From Dysgonomonas sp. Marseille-P4361 (GTDB taxonomy: Bacteria > Bacteroidota > Bacteroidia > Bacteroidales > Dysgonomonadaceae): a DNA stretch of 64,000 nt. Under the pieces are notes generated by a model that saw nothing but the letters and a program-made list of their open reading frames with translations, did not search any database and had not been told where the DNA came from. Within the stretch, counting starts at the first letter, position 1. Each line of letters begins with the position of its first letter. The DNA lies in assembly GCF_900343125.1 (NCBI RefSeq), contig NZ_OPYL01000008.1, positions 1-64,000 on the forward strand. The letters are read 5' to 3'. The position numbers and the translations under genes were made by a program. Positions 53,941 to 62,698 of this stretch are shown one piece after another.

Positions 53941-55701
53941 TTAGTTACTAAAAATAAAATACGACCAATATGTATTTCCAAAATTTTGGTATAGCATATT
54001 TCCCAAGTTAGGATTGTTCCTATTTTTCAAAAACATTTGTTTGTATTCTTTATATTTCTGAATGATCATAGGATTTATCTTATACTTTTCCCATTCAGTT
54101 GGAGATTTTTCGGTGATAACAATAATAGCTTCCTGAAATTTTTCAGGCATATTCAACAGAGCTTCCTCGGTGTTGTAATATTTATCTATCAGCTCAATAA
54201 AAGAAGCCGTTTGTTTCCCAAACAAGAATAACGAAGCTAAATATTCAACAGCCGTTCTATTAGTAGGATCAGTCTCAGCAAGCAGCTGCAACTTAGAGAC
54301 TACATTTGTTGTTAACAACAAATAGTTTTCGTTTGGTAAGCCCCGTCTTTTCTTCCCTAATAAAGGATCTTCTTCTACAGCCTGATCGTTATATAGGAAT
54401 CGGCGTTGATCTGTTGCCCACTCTTTATAGTAGTGGGTTTGTTCTAGTAGTTTGATATATTTTTCAGCAACAGGGTATGCTCCACTAATCAGATTTGTTT
54501 GAACCAATCGTTTATATAGCCTCGGACTACCTGTTTTAGATATAGATATATTACATTCGAAGGTATAGTGCTGAGAAGCTGCAATATCTCCCAATGCAAA
54601 GTTCATTTCGTTGGATATTATCAGAGTAGACATATTTCTATCCGTTTTTGGGACTAAGCCATTAATACCTTTTTGGTCGAATTGAAAAAACTGCTTACCG
54701 AGTTGATTCGTTTCCATCAGAGCAAGATTAAGGTAATAGGCATACAACAGGTTAGTTATAGGCTTTTTGCTTTCTTCAATAATATCGTTCCATCTCTCCA
54801 TTCGTGCATAATAGTCTAATTTTTTATACTGAATAGATGAAAACTGTCCATATATTGGCAACAAATAATATGTAATAACTGTAGCAATTATTACTTGACC
54901 AATTAAAACAAAAAGTCCATTTTTATCTGATATTTTCTGATTTCTTAGTCCGTATGCTAGTAGGATCAAAAGCACTAATCCACCCCAAGCAAAGTAAGTA
55001 ATAGATGGTATCGTAATCCCAATTCCGAAATATAGTGATGGGGTAAATATTTGCTCATATCCTCCTATCCATGCAAAATGAACGCTGACATAGGCTAAAA
55101 TCAAAAGTAGACATAATGGGATAAGTGATAATAATATTTTTTTCTTATCCGTTAGTAATTCCCACAAAAGAACAGCTATAGAAAACAGAAAAGCGACTGA
55201 ACCTCCCCACCAGAACAACAAAGCAGTAAATACAGTAGCAACACCTATTCTCACAATAGGTTTATCTATGTATAAATATACTAGAAAAGCAGCTAACATT
55301 AATATAAAAGCGATTGTTCCTGCTATATAATAGCTATGATCGAGGTGCAAGAACAGAAAGAAAACAGCCGTTAAAAGAGGTAATAGTATAAGGGATATAT
55401 TGGAGTTGATCTTTTTTGAAATTCTATCCATAATTATGGCAACACTCAACACTAAAAAAGTTGTTATCAATGCCCCTACTTTAGGATGAAGATAAAATTG
55501 GAGAAACCATCTGCCAATAATCTCAGACAGACCGCCAAATGAAAAAAGCAGATCTGATAAAAATGTTTTATTGTATAAAAAAAGTTGCAGTTGTTCTGCG
55601 TAATACAAGTGAAATTCAAAAAAATATTGAATCAGTAGAAATAGAGTAATCCCGATAACAAGCCAAATCGTACTTGATAGGAGTTTTTTTATATTCTTCA
55701 T
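53941..55701 (-). CDS. DUF6057-like multi-pass membrane protein with C-terminal repeat domain
   Basis: This 586-residue inner-membrane protein starts with a hydrophobic segment (LLSSTIWLVIGITLFLLIQ) and has about eight to ten further helices to residue 300. A soluble, helical C-terminal half (about 300-586) follows with TPR-like pairs, for example NAIDDERW-type and NLALMETNQLG segments. The pattern matches the DUF6057 family of Bacteroidota. It precedes the CxxCH lipoprotein gene by nine bp and starts the three-gene operon. It could be a transporter or an assembly platform for the lipoprotein. No catalytic signature is seen, so no function is claimed. Confidence 0.75.
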   Translation of the reverse strand: MKNIKKLLSSTIWLVIGITLFLLIQYFFEFHLYYAEQLQLFLYNKTFLSDLLFSFGGLSEIIGRWFLQFYLHPKVGALITTFLVLSVAIIMDRISKKINSNISLILLPLLTAVFFLFLHLDHSYYIAGTIAFILMLAAFLVYLYIDKPIVRIGVATVFTALLFWWGGSVAFLFSIAVLLWELLTDKKKILLSLIPLCLLLILAYVSVHFAWIGGYEQIFTPSLYFGIGITIPSITYFAWGGLVLLILLAYGLRNQKISDKNGLFVLIGQVIIATVITYYLLPIYGQFSSIQYKKLDYYARMERWNDIIEESKKPITNLLYAYYLNLALMETNQLGKQFFQFDQKGINGLVPKTDRNMSTLIISNEMNFALGDIAASQHYTFECNISISKTGSPRLYKRLVQTNLISGAYPVAEKYIKLLEQTHYYKEWATDQRRFLYNDQAVEEDPLLGKKRRGLPNENYLLLTTNVVSKLQLLAETDPTNRTAVEYLASLFLFGKQTASFIELIDKYYNTEEALLNMPEKFQEAIIVITEKSPTEWEKYKINPMIIQKYKEYKQMFLKNRNNPNLGNMLYQNFGNTYWSYFIFSN

Positions 55702-55863
55702 GTTTAGCGAATAGTCTTCATATGGCTGCGAATTTACTTATTTTATTTGACCTATCAAAGGTTTTAACCTCTTACCTCTTCGATACAAAAAATGGTATTC
55801 AATAAGACCTTAGCATATAAAAGAACGCTCTTTTTAATCTGATTATTTAGCATTCATTACCCT

Positions 55864-57618
55864 CTATTTACTTCTCGACAACTTATACCTGATTGTATCC
55901 TTTATCAGTTGACTATCTTCTTTATTGAAAGCTATAAGTTCGCTTGCTATGTTTTTATTCTGAGGGAGTATATCTGCAATAATAGTATAAGCGATGTCTT
56001 TTGTCATCTCACGCAAACTTTCCGTTTGTTTATATTCTTTTTGTAGAATCCTCAAAAATCCTTCTCTGTTTTTAGGTGTAATATCTTCTTCAAAGATCCT
56101 CTTTATCTCTCTTCCTCTTTCTTTTTCCTTTTCAATATTAGAAAAATATTTTCCCAAACAGTTGTAGGGGTCTGCAAATTCTTTCCAACCTTTCAATACT
56201 AAAGATTGCGCATAGTTAGGATCATTCATCTTTTCTGAACTTACCTTAGCTGCTTTTATATATTGAAGATCAGAAGAGTGACGGTCAATTTCTTTCTGAT
56301 AAAAAACATCTGCTTCTTTTTTGTTGTTCATTAAGGAATAGAGATCTCCAATTCTCTCATACATATCTTTTGTCTTATACATCTCAATAGCCTTATCGTA
56401 CAATTTAGCTTTTTCGAAGCATTCACCGGCTCTTAGATTATCCTCGATAAGTTTTTGATACACATCTCCTGCTTCCTGATACAGATTTGCATTTTCAAAC
56501 ATTCTTGCCGCAGCATAATTATCTTTTAGTAATTTTATATAGATATAAGATGCTTGTATATATTTCTTATCTGACACAAGCTTATCTGCACTATCTCTAT
56601 ATTGTTTTCGCAAGAGAGAAAGAGCATCGTCTTCCATCGTATAATATCCGCTACCTCCCGATGTTCGGCTACTTTTCAGTAATTTGCTCAATGAAGATAA
56701 ATCATTCGCAAATTTACTCATCTGAAATGCACCTAAGTCACTTCCTCTTGCAGTACCTTCTCCATCTAAAGGTATAGCATAGTCTAAGGCCTTTTCGGGA
56801 TTATCTTTCAATAATTCGAGTAATTTATCCAGCTGACTTTTGTTTCTGTTAGTTAAATCCTTATAATCTTCCAGTAAACGATCGCCCCAATCTTTTTTGT
56901 CGCCATTTTTGTCTTTCTCTTTAAAGATGGACGAAATAATATTCGAATATCTTAACAATTTAGGTAAACCTTCTCCTTCCTTTATTATATTCTCAGGATC
57001 AGCATTGTTCATCAGTGTTTTATACAACGACAGTTTTAACTTTTCGGACGTACTCAATGGTTCATCTTTCAGTTTATCAACATCGGCTTTCTTTTCAAGG
57101 TCTTCTAAAATATGCTCAATGCTATCCTCTTGAACTACGGATATTCTAAAATGTGTTATTCTTTCCGGGATAAACGGTGCAGCTTTGGGTTTTATTTGTT
57201 CGATCGATTGTTCTTTACCGATAAAAATAGACTCTTCCCACTTTACCTCTTCCTCCAACTCTATTAAGCCCAATTCTGGATGCATAAAGTGAGGATGACG
57301 AGCAAAGAGTTCATCTGCTTCTTCTGTGAATATTTGAGGTTCAATACCTGTATACTGAGGTATGTATAGATGCTTTCCTATCTTCTGACACCATATATTA
57401 TTTCGTATATCTAGTTCCAACACTGATTTATGAAGAATAACCAAGCATCCAGATATGCTATTTAGCTGCATACCGGGTAATGGATAAACAGAGACTTTAT
57501 TTAAGTCTAACTGCATACATTGAATTTCGTGTAACCAATGACTGACTGACAAACCTTTGATATGGATTGCCTGCAACGGAAAACTATTTCTTTGTGTTGG
57601 ATATAATTTTAATTCCAT
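55864..57618 (-). CDS. TPR-like repeat protein of the MoxR-vWA-beta-propeller ternary system
   Basis: The 584-residue protein has no signal peptide. The first 150 residues are beta-rich (KLYPTQRNSFPLQAIHIKGLS, IWCQKIGKHLYIPQYTG) and may be a bpX-type domain. A helical, charged linker follows (about 170-330). Residues about 340-460 are TPR-like tandem helices, with SADKLVSDKKYIQASYIYIK, AARMFENANLYQEAGDVYQK and AGECFEKAKLYDKAIEMYK. The gene overlaps the vWA-propeller gene by ten bases and ends the five-gene operon. The repeats could scaffold partners or recognise an invasion or stress ligand. That role is inference. Confidence 0.72.
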   Translation of the reverse strand: MELKLYPTQRNSFPLQAIHIKGLSVSHWLHEIQCMQLDLNKVSVYPLPGMQLNSISGCLVILHKSVLELDIRNNIWCQKIGKHLYIPQYTGIEPQIFTEEADELFARHPHFMHPELGLIELEEEVKWEESIFIGKEQSIEQIKPKAAPFIPERITHFRISVVQEDSIEHILEDLEKKADVDKLKDEPLSTSEKLKLSLYKTLMNNADPENIIKEGEGLPKLLRYSNIISSIFKEKDKNGDKKDWGDRLLEDYKDLTNRNKSQLDKLLELLKDNPEKALDYAIPLDGEGTARGSDLGAFQMSKFANDLSSLSKLLKSSRTSGGSGYYTMEDDALSLLRKQYRDSADKLVSDKKYIQASYIYIKLLKDNYAAARMFENANLYQEAGDVYQKLIEDNLRAGECFEKAKLYDKAIEMYKTKDMYERIGDLYSLMNNKKEADVFYQKEIDRHSSDLQYIKAAKVSSEKMNDPNYAQSLVLKGWKEFADPYNCLGKYFSNIEKEKERGREIKRIFEEDITPKNREGFLRILQKEYKQTESLREMTKDIAYTIIADILPQNKNIASELIAFNKEDSQLIKDTIRYKLSRSK

Positions 57619-59921
57619 GTATTATCGTTAGTTAACAGATCTAACATTTCTCTGTCTATCAGATCCCCCATATCAGGAGATGGACTATCTGTATAAAAAT
57701 AAGGATTACCACTAGCTTCATTTCCTACAGACATAGCTAAGGACGAATCTACAGCAAGGGGAATTTCTATTTTTTCCCCATCTTTCAAAACAATGGATAT
57801 GAGGCCATAAAACGATTGAAAGACAGTGACTCCGTTCTTAAATTTGAATTCTTTATCATTATAGCGTATTGCTGTTTCCTTAATTTCATCATCCTCGGAA
57901 GAATAATGGACAAGCCTTAACATGGAACTAACTTCCTTCAGGACGTGTTTTCCATTAATAACTAAGCAATTATTCTTAGTAATAGCTATTTGCCTTACAT
58001 TCATTATAATAGAAGAATGAAAATTCATTGCTCCTTCCATATAATATTTTTGAATATTGTTTGCCGCATTTTCTTCTATCTCCTTACATAATGCAGCATC
58101 TTCAATATTTTCGATCTGTAAATCCAAAGTTATACGCCTTAAATATTTATTCTCTTTCGATTTCATTTTTCTATGGCTTCCTTCAATAGCATAAAAGACT
58201 CCTTGATGAAAATAGATAGTGCAAGGTTGGAAAAACATACCTTTCCGTAAGGAGACTGTAGATTCAGCCTTAGTTACAAGATTTATCAGGTTTATTTTTT
58301 TATGATTATCATAACAAAGTAACAATAGAGGCTCATGCATTTCATTATATCCAACCTGATATGCCGAAAGTCCTTTGCCTATTTTATTAAATATGATTTG
58401 CCAACCTTTGTTTTTAGATACTCTTCTGAATAAAAGCCCTCGGTCTATAAAATAACCTTGATCACCTAAAAGCATCAATGGCAAATCGAATCTTTTGACA
58501 AACAATAGACGGAATGGATGCGTATCAGAACTGTCAATATCAACAATTGTAGCAAGACTCTCTTTAGGTACTTTTTTCCAACTCTCGGTCAAGTTGAGAG
58601 CTAAAGATTGTATATGTTTACTACTGTTTTTGAGAATACGGAACACTTCAATTTCACCTCCATTATCAGCATGGATGACATAATCAATATGTTTTCTATA
58701 TTCGTTAAGCAGAGATTTCATTTCAGGATACTTCATTGTAGCAACATTAGATATTAAGACTATCTCGCTATTGCTTGTAGTATAGTTTCTGAAAAAATCA
58801 AGAAAGCCTTCACTTGGATATAAACAAGGGTCTACATGGTCTACAATATTTATAATATCTTTTGTAGAATTGAAATTAACCTCATAGCTACGATTCCCTA
58901 TCAAATAAACTTTATAGTTCATCTTCGATTTAGGATGATTCACTAACGCCAACATCAAGGCACAAGCTATTGTTTTAGGTGTTCCCCAGTTTCGTAGCGA
59001 TATATCGATGAGAATATACTGATTGAAATTATCGTTTTGAAGCGGAGCTTCTCTGTTGATATAAAGAGCCTCATTGTTTGCTAACCTAGATAAGAAGACC
59101 TCATCCTCGTTTGCAAATTCTGATATAAATAGTTTATCAAAGTCGCCCTTGTTGCTAATATCTGAGACTCCTCCCAGCTTTTGCTGACTTGTATCTGAAT
59201 AATGCATCGGGATATTCAACCCTCCCCACAACTGCCTTATAAGTGAACCTATATGAAATGTTTTTGGCTCGGCAATTAAGTCTGAAATCAAATCTCCTTC
59301 CTTCTCCGGATTCAATTCAATATCCACATCCTGCGGTATTGCTACAATCTTTTCTATGAGTGCCTCAGTAGACTCAAAACGTCCGTTTAATAGGGCAAGA
59401 GGTCTAAAGTCAATATTTAAAACAGCCGGATCGAAAGGTACTTTTATATATGACTGGGGATGAATCCTCTGCATCTTTATTTCACCTACAAAAACTCCAG
59501 AATCTTTTATTGATTTCTTATTGTGATAGTTTTGGAATATCGTTTGAAATAATAGTATCAGTTTCTTCCGTTCTTTATATTCTGCGGGTAATTCACTCAA
59601 TTTTCTTAGAAAATGAAATGCATGTTCAATCATTTCACTACTCAACAATGCCTGACGCCTATTTTCTTCGGGTATTGACTCTATTATCTTCCTTATCATC
59701 TTTAGTGACCCGTCTGCATGTTGGCTCGTTGCAATAATAGCCAACAGCAAAGAGCCAAAGGCGGGAAGCCCTTGCACCGAGAGTTCTTCTATAACTTCAG
59801 CAACAGATTCACAATAGGCAATAGTATTCCCATTCGGGATGGCTAACACTTTGTTGTTATCCTCCCATTGCCAGAAGTAATTGTCGTAAACCTGAAAATA
59901 TCTGTATTTCATACTGCTCAT
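57609..59921 (-). CDS. vWA plus beta-propeller protein of the MoxR ternary system
   Basis: This 770-residue cytoplasmic protein is the likely core of the system. After a helical N-terminus (1-200) a vWA-like domain begins near residue 300 with YILIDISLRNWGTPKT. The MIDAS pattern DxSxS is altered (DISLR), while later acidic residues (VDHVDPCLYPS, IVLISNVATM) hold the vWA strand order. The C-terminal 350 residues consist of short beta blocks (LFRRVSKNKGWQIIF, KGMFFQPCTIYFHQGVFYAI, VFQSFYGLISIVLKDG) consistent with a beta-propeller. It overlaps the small upstream gene by four bases and the TPR gene by ten. MoxR would remodel or load this vWA partner, by family precedent. Confidence 0.78.
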   Translation of the reverse strand: MSSMKYRYFQVYDNYFWQWEDNNKVLAIPNGNTIAYCESVAEVIEELSVQGLPAFGSLLLAIIATSQHADGSLKMIRKIIESIPEENRRQALLSSEMIEHAFHFLRKLSELPAEYKERKKLILLFQTIFQNYHNKKSIKDSGVFVGEIKMQRIHPQSYIKVPFDPAVLNIDFRPLALLNGRFESTEALIEKIVAIPQDVDIELNPEKEGDLISDLIAEPKTFHIGSLIRQLWGGLNIPMHYSDTSQQKLGGVSDISNKGDFDKLFISEFANEDEVFLSRLANNEALYINREAPLQNDNFNQYILIDISLRNWGTPKTIACALMLALVNHPKSKMNYKVYLIGNRSYEVNFNSTKDIINIVDHVDPCLYPSEGFLDFFRNYTTSNSEIVLISNVATMKYPEMKSLLNEYRKHIDYVIHADNGGEIEVFRILKNSSKHIQSLALNLTESWKKVPKESLATIVDIDSSDTHPFRLLFVKRFDLPLMLLGDQGYFIDRGLLFRRVSKNKGWQIIFNKIGKGLSAYQVGYNEMHEPLLLLCYDNHKKINLINLVTKAESTVSLRKGMFFQPCTIYFHQGVFYAIEGSHRKMKSKENKYLRRITLDLQIENIEDAALCKEIEENAANNIQKYYMEGAMNFHSSIIMNVRQIAITKNNCLVINGKHVLKEVSSMLRLVHYSSEDDEIKETAIRYNDKEFKFKNGVTVFQSFYGLISIVLKDGEKIEIPLAVDSSLAMSVGNEASGNPYFYTDSPSPDMGDLIDREMLDLLTNDNTWN

Positions 59922-60658
59922 ATATTCTCCAATGCATTATAGGTCTTTCTGAAAGAAGCTATTGATAAATATTCCAATTGAGTAACGTCTATTTTTATGT
60001 AATCATCTTGGTTCAACCAGCAAATATATAAGTCAGTAGATGTATAAAGTTTATTGATACAATCGGATAGTATAGAGTAGTTAAAGTCGAAGCCTGCAGG
60101 TAACAACAACTGCTTATATCTCCAGAACACATTCCCCTTGATAGGTAGTAAAGGTGTACCTGCTATAAAAACGTTTCTGTCTGAAAGAATAGTCCACCTT
60201 AATTCTCTCAAGCGGCTTGCAGGAGCAGTCTCTATATATTTTCCCAACTCTGTCACATCTGTTATCATTGCAAATACATCCTGCATATTAGAGGAAGGCA
60301 CCAATCGTATATTTATGCTATCTTCCTCCAAACCCATAAAATTATCATTGTATCTGGGTAGGGTGACAGGTACTGCTCTAAAAATAGGAGTCCATAGCAA
60401 AGACGGAATATTGCCACAAGGCAAGAGACTGTCTTTAGGGTACAACTTGTTATTTTTCTCTACATAGATGCTGCAACTAGGAATGCTTCGAAGTTTGTGT
60501 TCTGAGGTTTGTTCCTCCGTCAAATCTTTTAGCCATATTGTTTCCCCATCATAGGCCAACTTGAGATTTGTCCATAAACGAAGGCTACCTAATTTATTTT
60601 TGTATATGACATCTATTGCAGCATAATATACTAGAGTGTTTTGAGTATGTTCTGCCAT
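59918..60658 (-). CDS. Small beta-rich bpX-type component of the MoxR ternary system
   Basis: This 246-residue protein has no signal peptide, membrane helix or catalytic motif that I recognise. It alternates beta segments (NTLVYYAAIDVIYKN, SLRLWTNLKLAYDGETIWL) with a helical region (EDVF-type MQDVFAMITDVTELGKYIE) and a PLLPIKGNVFWRYKQLLLPAGF segment near residue 165. Its gene overlaps the MoxR gene by 28 bases and the vWA gene by four, so the three should be translated in fixed ratio. The position between MoxR and vWA is that of a bpX-type adaptor in such systems. The exact bpX class cannot be assigned here. Confidence 0.68.
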   Translation of the reverse strand: MAEHTQNTLVYYAAIDVIYKNKLGSLRLWTNLKLAYDGETIWLKDLTEEQTSEHKLRSIPSCSIYVEKNNKLYPKDSLLPCGNIPSLLWTPIFRAVPVTLPRYNDNFMGLEEDSINIRLVPSSNMQDVFAMITDVTELGKYIETAPASRLRELRWTILSDRNVFIAGTPLLPIKGNVFWRYKQLLLPAGFDFNYSILSDCINKLYTSTDLYICWLNQDDYIKIDVTQLEYLSIASFRKTYNALENI

Positions 60659-61764
60659 AGTGCTTCAATCTCACTTTCTATATGTTGCTTGTGTTCTACG
60701 TCTTTTATCCAATTACCCCTTGTCTGAATGTATCTCAATTTATCCTTTAAGATAGTTTGTTCCGAGAAAGATAAAGTTCCTGAACGCCATTGCTCTTTGA
60801 GCAGGTTAATATCTTTTATCAATTCATCTGCATTGGGAGCTCTGTTTTTCAATGCCTGATGATGCTGAGCAATACTATCGTCCTTTTCTATAACATTGTC
60901 TATTATACCTGCTAATAATTCTATCTGCTCCTCTGTGTCCCAAATATGTTTCATCACCCATAGATCTGACAGAATAGCTTCTGTTCGACCACAAATGGTA
61001 GCACTTGCAGCAATTAAGTTCTGAACTTTTACTGCACGCCTATCTGACACTTTAACTCCGGCATTACGCAAGGCTCTGATTGCCTGAAGATAATCTTTAC
61101 GGATATTATCAAGATTTACTTGCCTGCTTTGAGCTTGTAATTCCTTTATTTCTTCGGGCTTAATCAGTGGAGGTTGCTCTGTACTTTTATTATCAAGCTT
61201 CCATCCTGCAATTAAGACTCCTTCCAGTAAATCGGGTGCAACATAATCGCATTGTATACGAATGAGGAAACGATCGAGAAGAGCATTTAGCGACTCATCT
61301 TCGGGCAAAAGATTACTAGCACCCACAAACATCAATGCCGGCAATTGACGGGTCTCTTTTCCTCTACGAAACACTCTTTCGTTCAGATTCATTAGCAAGC
61401 TGTTGAGGATTGCACTATTTGCGTTAAATATCTCGTCAAGAAAAACCATCGATGCTTCGGGCATCATACTTTCAGTATTTGTGACCAACTCTCCCTCTTT
61501 CAGTTTACGAATATCGAAAGGTCCATATATTTCATTTGGCTCTGTAAATCGGGTTAATAAATACTCAAAGTTTCTACCATCTTCAATACAAGTTGATAGT
61601 AAACGGATAATTGCACTTTTTGCTGTTCCCGGAGGACCTAACAAAAAAGTATTCTCTCTGGCAATAAGACCAATAGCCAATAAATCCACAATTTCATCTT
61701 TGCCTATAAATGTGTTCTTTATGAAAGAAAGTACTTCGTTTAATTTTTGCAGTTTTGTTTCCAT
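60631..61764 (-). CDS. MoxR-family AAA+ ATPase
   Basis: This AAA+ ATPase of the MoxR/RavA-like branch is the motor of the ternary system. Walker A is LLGPPGTAKSA (Lys49 and Ser50), Walker B MVFLDEIF (Asp110, Glu111), and a sensor-1-like stretch is VGASNLLPEDESL. FTEPNEIYGPFD shows the typical MoxR insert. The C-terminal lid region and a charged helical tail (about 290-377) follow. Length is 377. The start lies seven bp after the small upstream gene. MoxR proteins usually act as chaperones that activate vWA partners, and the vWA partner here is encoded two genes on. Confidence 0.93.
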   Translation of the reverse strand: METKLQKLNEVLSFIKNTFIGKDEIVDLLAIGLIARENTFLLGPPGTAKSAIIRLLSTCIEDGRNFEYLLTRFTEPNEIYGPFDIRKLKEGELVTNTESMMPEASMVFLDEIFNANSAILNSLLMNLNERVFRRGKETRQLPALMFVGASNLLPEDESLNALLDRFLIRIQCDYVAPDLLEGVLIAGWKLDNKSTEQPPLIKPEEIKELQAQSRQVNLDNIRKDYLQAIRALRNAGVKVSDRRAVKVQNLIAASATICGRTEAILSDLWVMKHIWDTEEQIELLAGIIDNVIEKDDSIAQHHQALKNRAPNADELIKDINLLKEQWRSGTLSFSEQTILKDKLRYIQTRGNWIKDVEHKQHIESEIEALWQNILKTL

Positions 61765-61771
61765 TTATATT

Positions 61772-62395
61772 TTATTCAAATTTTCCCCATAAGTTTTTCT
61801 TATATATACTCAATTCTGATTCTATGTCTTTGTAAAGCGAGGGATGATGCGACAACAGTAAGGCATCGCGTTTAATAACTCTATCAATATATAATTGATT
61901 CAGACATTTATCTTCCTTTATTACTAAAAAATCGAGGCTATCTATATTCTCCAAACCATAGCCAATAGCCGAATAATGCCAAACGTGCAATATGTCTTCC
62001 AATATCTGAATTAATGGATCAGTATCATCTATCAATTTTAGCTCAAACAAAAGATCTGAAATAAACCTTAATGTAAGATCGGCTGATAAAATAGCAGCCG
62101 GAGTTATCGCCTCATTATAGGGTTGTACCAACCTACGAACTTCATCCAAATTCTGCTCTCTGTAAAGAAGCAGCTGGCTCGAATAATAGAACAGACAAGC
62201 CGCCCATATTGCCGCTTGAGAGCTAAATATAGGTGATGTGTAGGGGTATGATAATACTTCTTGTTTATAGTCTTTTTCCAGATACGAAATTGTTGCTTCT
62301 ATCTCATCAGGATTAATTTCCAGTATATTTTTGTAAAGTATAACTTCCCCGGTTAATCTGACATGACGAATCATGTCGAAAAAATAACTTTTCAT
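61772..62395 (-). CDS. First gene of the MoxR ternary operon, unknown helical protein
   Basis: This small soluble protein is largely helical, with YLEKDYKQEVLS, IWAACLFYYSSQLLLYREQ and LIQILEDILHVWHYSA. I know of no family name. I chose the ATG at 62395 (MKSYFFDMIRHVRLTG) because the residues before it, from an upstream in-frame ATG at 62452, are poorly conserved-looking and hydrophobic. The longer form of 226 residues is possible. It precedes MoxR by seven bp and appears to head the operon. It may be the equivalent of the extra bpX-type subunit in related systems, a guess from position only. Confidence 0.65.
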   Translation of the reverse strand: MKSYFFDMIRHVRLTGEVILYKNILEINPDEIEATISYLEKDYKQEVLSYPYTSPIFSSQAAIWAACLFYYSSQLLLYREQNLDEVRRLVQPYNEAITPAAILSADLTLRFISDLLFELKLIDDTDPLIQILEDILHVWHYSAIGYGLENIDSLDFLVIKEDKCLNQLYIDRVIKRDALLLSHHPSLYKDIESELSIYKKNLWGKFE

Positions 62396-62452
62396 TTCGA
62401 GGTGCAAGATAATAAAAAATATATGTATTGTATTGTCAATACCATACTTCAT

Positions 62453-62698
62453 ATACAGAGCTATATATAAAAATATACTATACTAAAACGGTATAAAATC
62501 AACTCATACGAAAGTAATATATAGCATTTCCTATAGCTTCCTACTACTCTATGAAATAAAAAGCAGCAAGAAAATCCTCAAATCGAATACAGATACAGAT
62601 TCGCATTATTTAATTATCTTTGTTGTAATAGAGTTAAAGCACATAAGTTTATTTAATAATTACTATTTTCACATAGTAATCATAATCATAGATAATCA
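62453..62698. other. Divergent intergenic region of the MoxR and CydD operons
   Basis: The 246 bp are AT-rich. On the plus strand a TATCTTTG at 62615-62622 matches the -7 consensus for the cydD-like gene. For the MoxR operon I see no clean TAnnTTTG element. No stem-loop, repeat or operator-like palindrome stood out. Confidence 0.5.
62615..62622 (+). promoter_or_regulatory. Candidate -7 element (TATCTTTG) for the cydD-like gene
   Basis: TATCTTTG fits the TAnnTTTG consensus and ends 76 bases before the ATG at 62699. A -33 TTTG partner at the usual distance is not visible. Confidence 0.45.

Noticed and set aside
55780-55830. Short AAAAGA/TCTTTT hairpin as terminator of the MoxR operon
   Set aside because: The stem is only six AT-rich bases. 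Too weak to call without transcript data.
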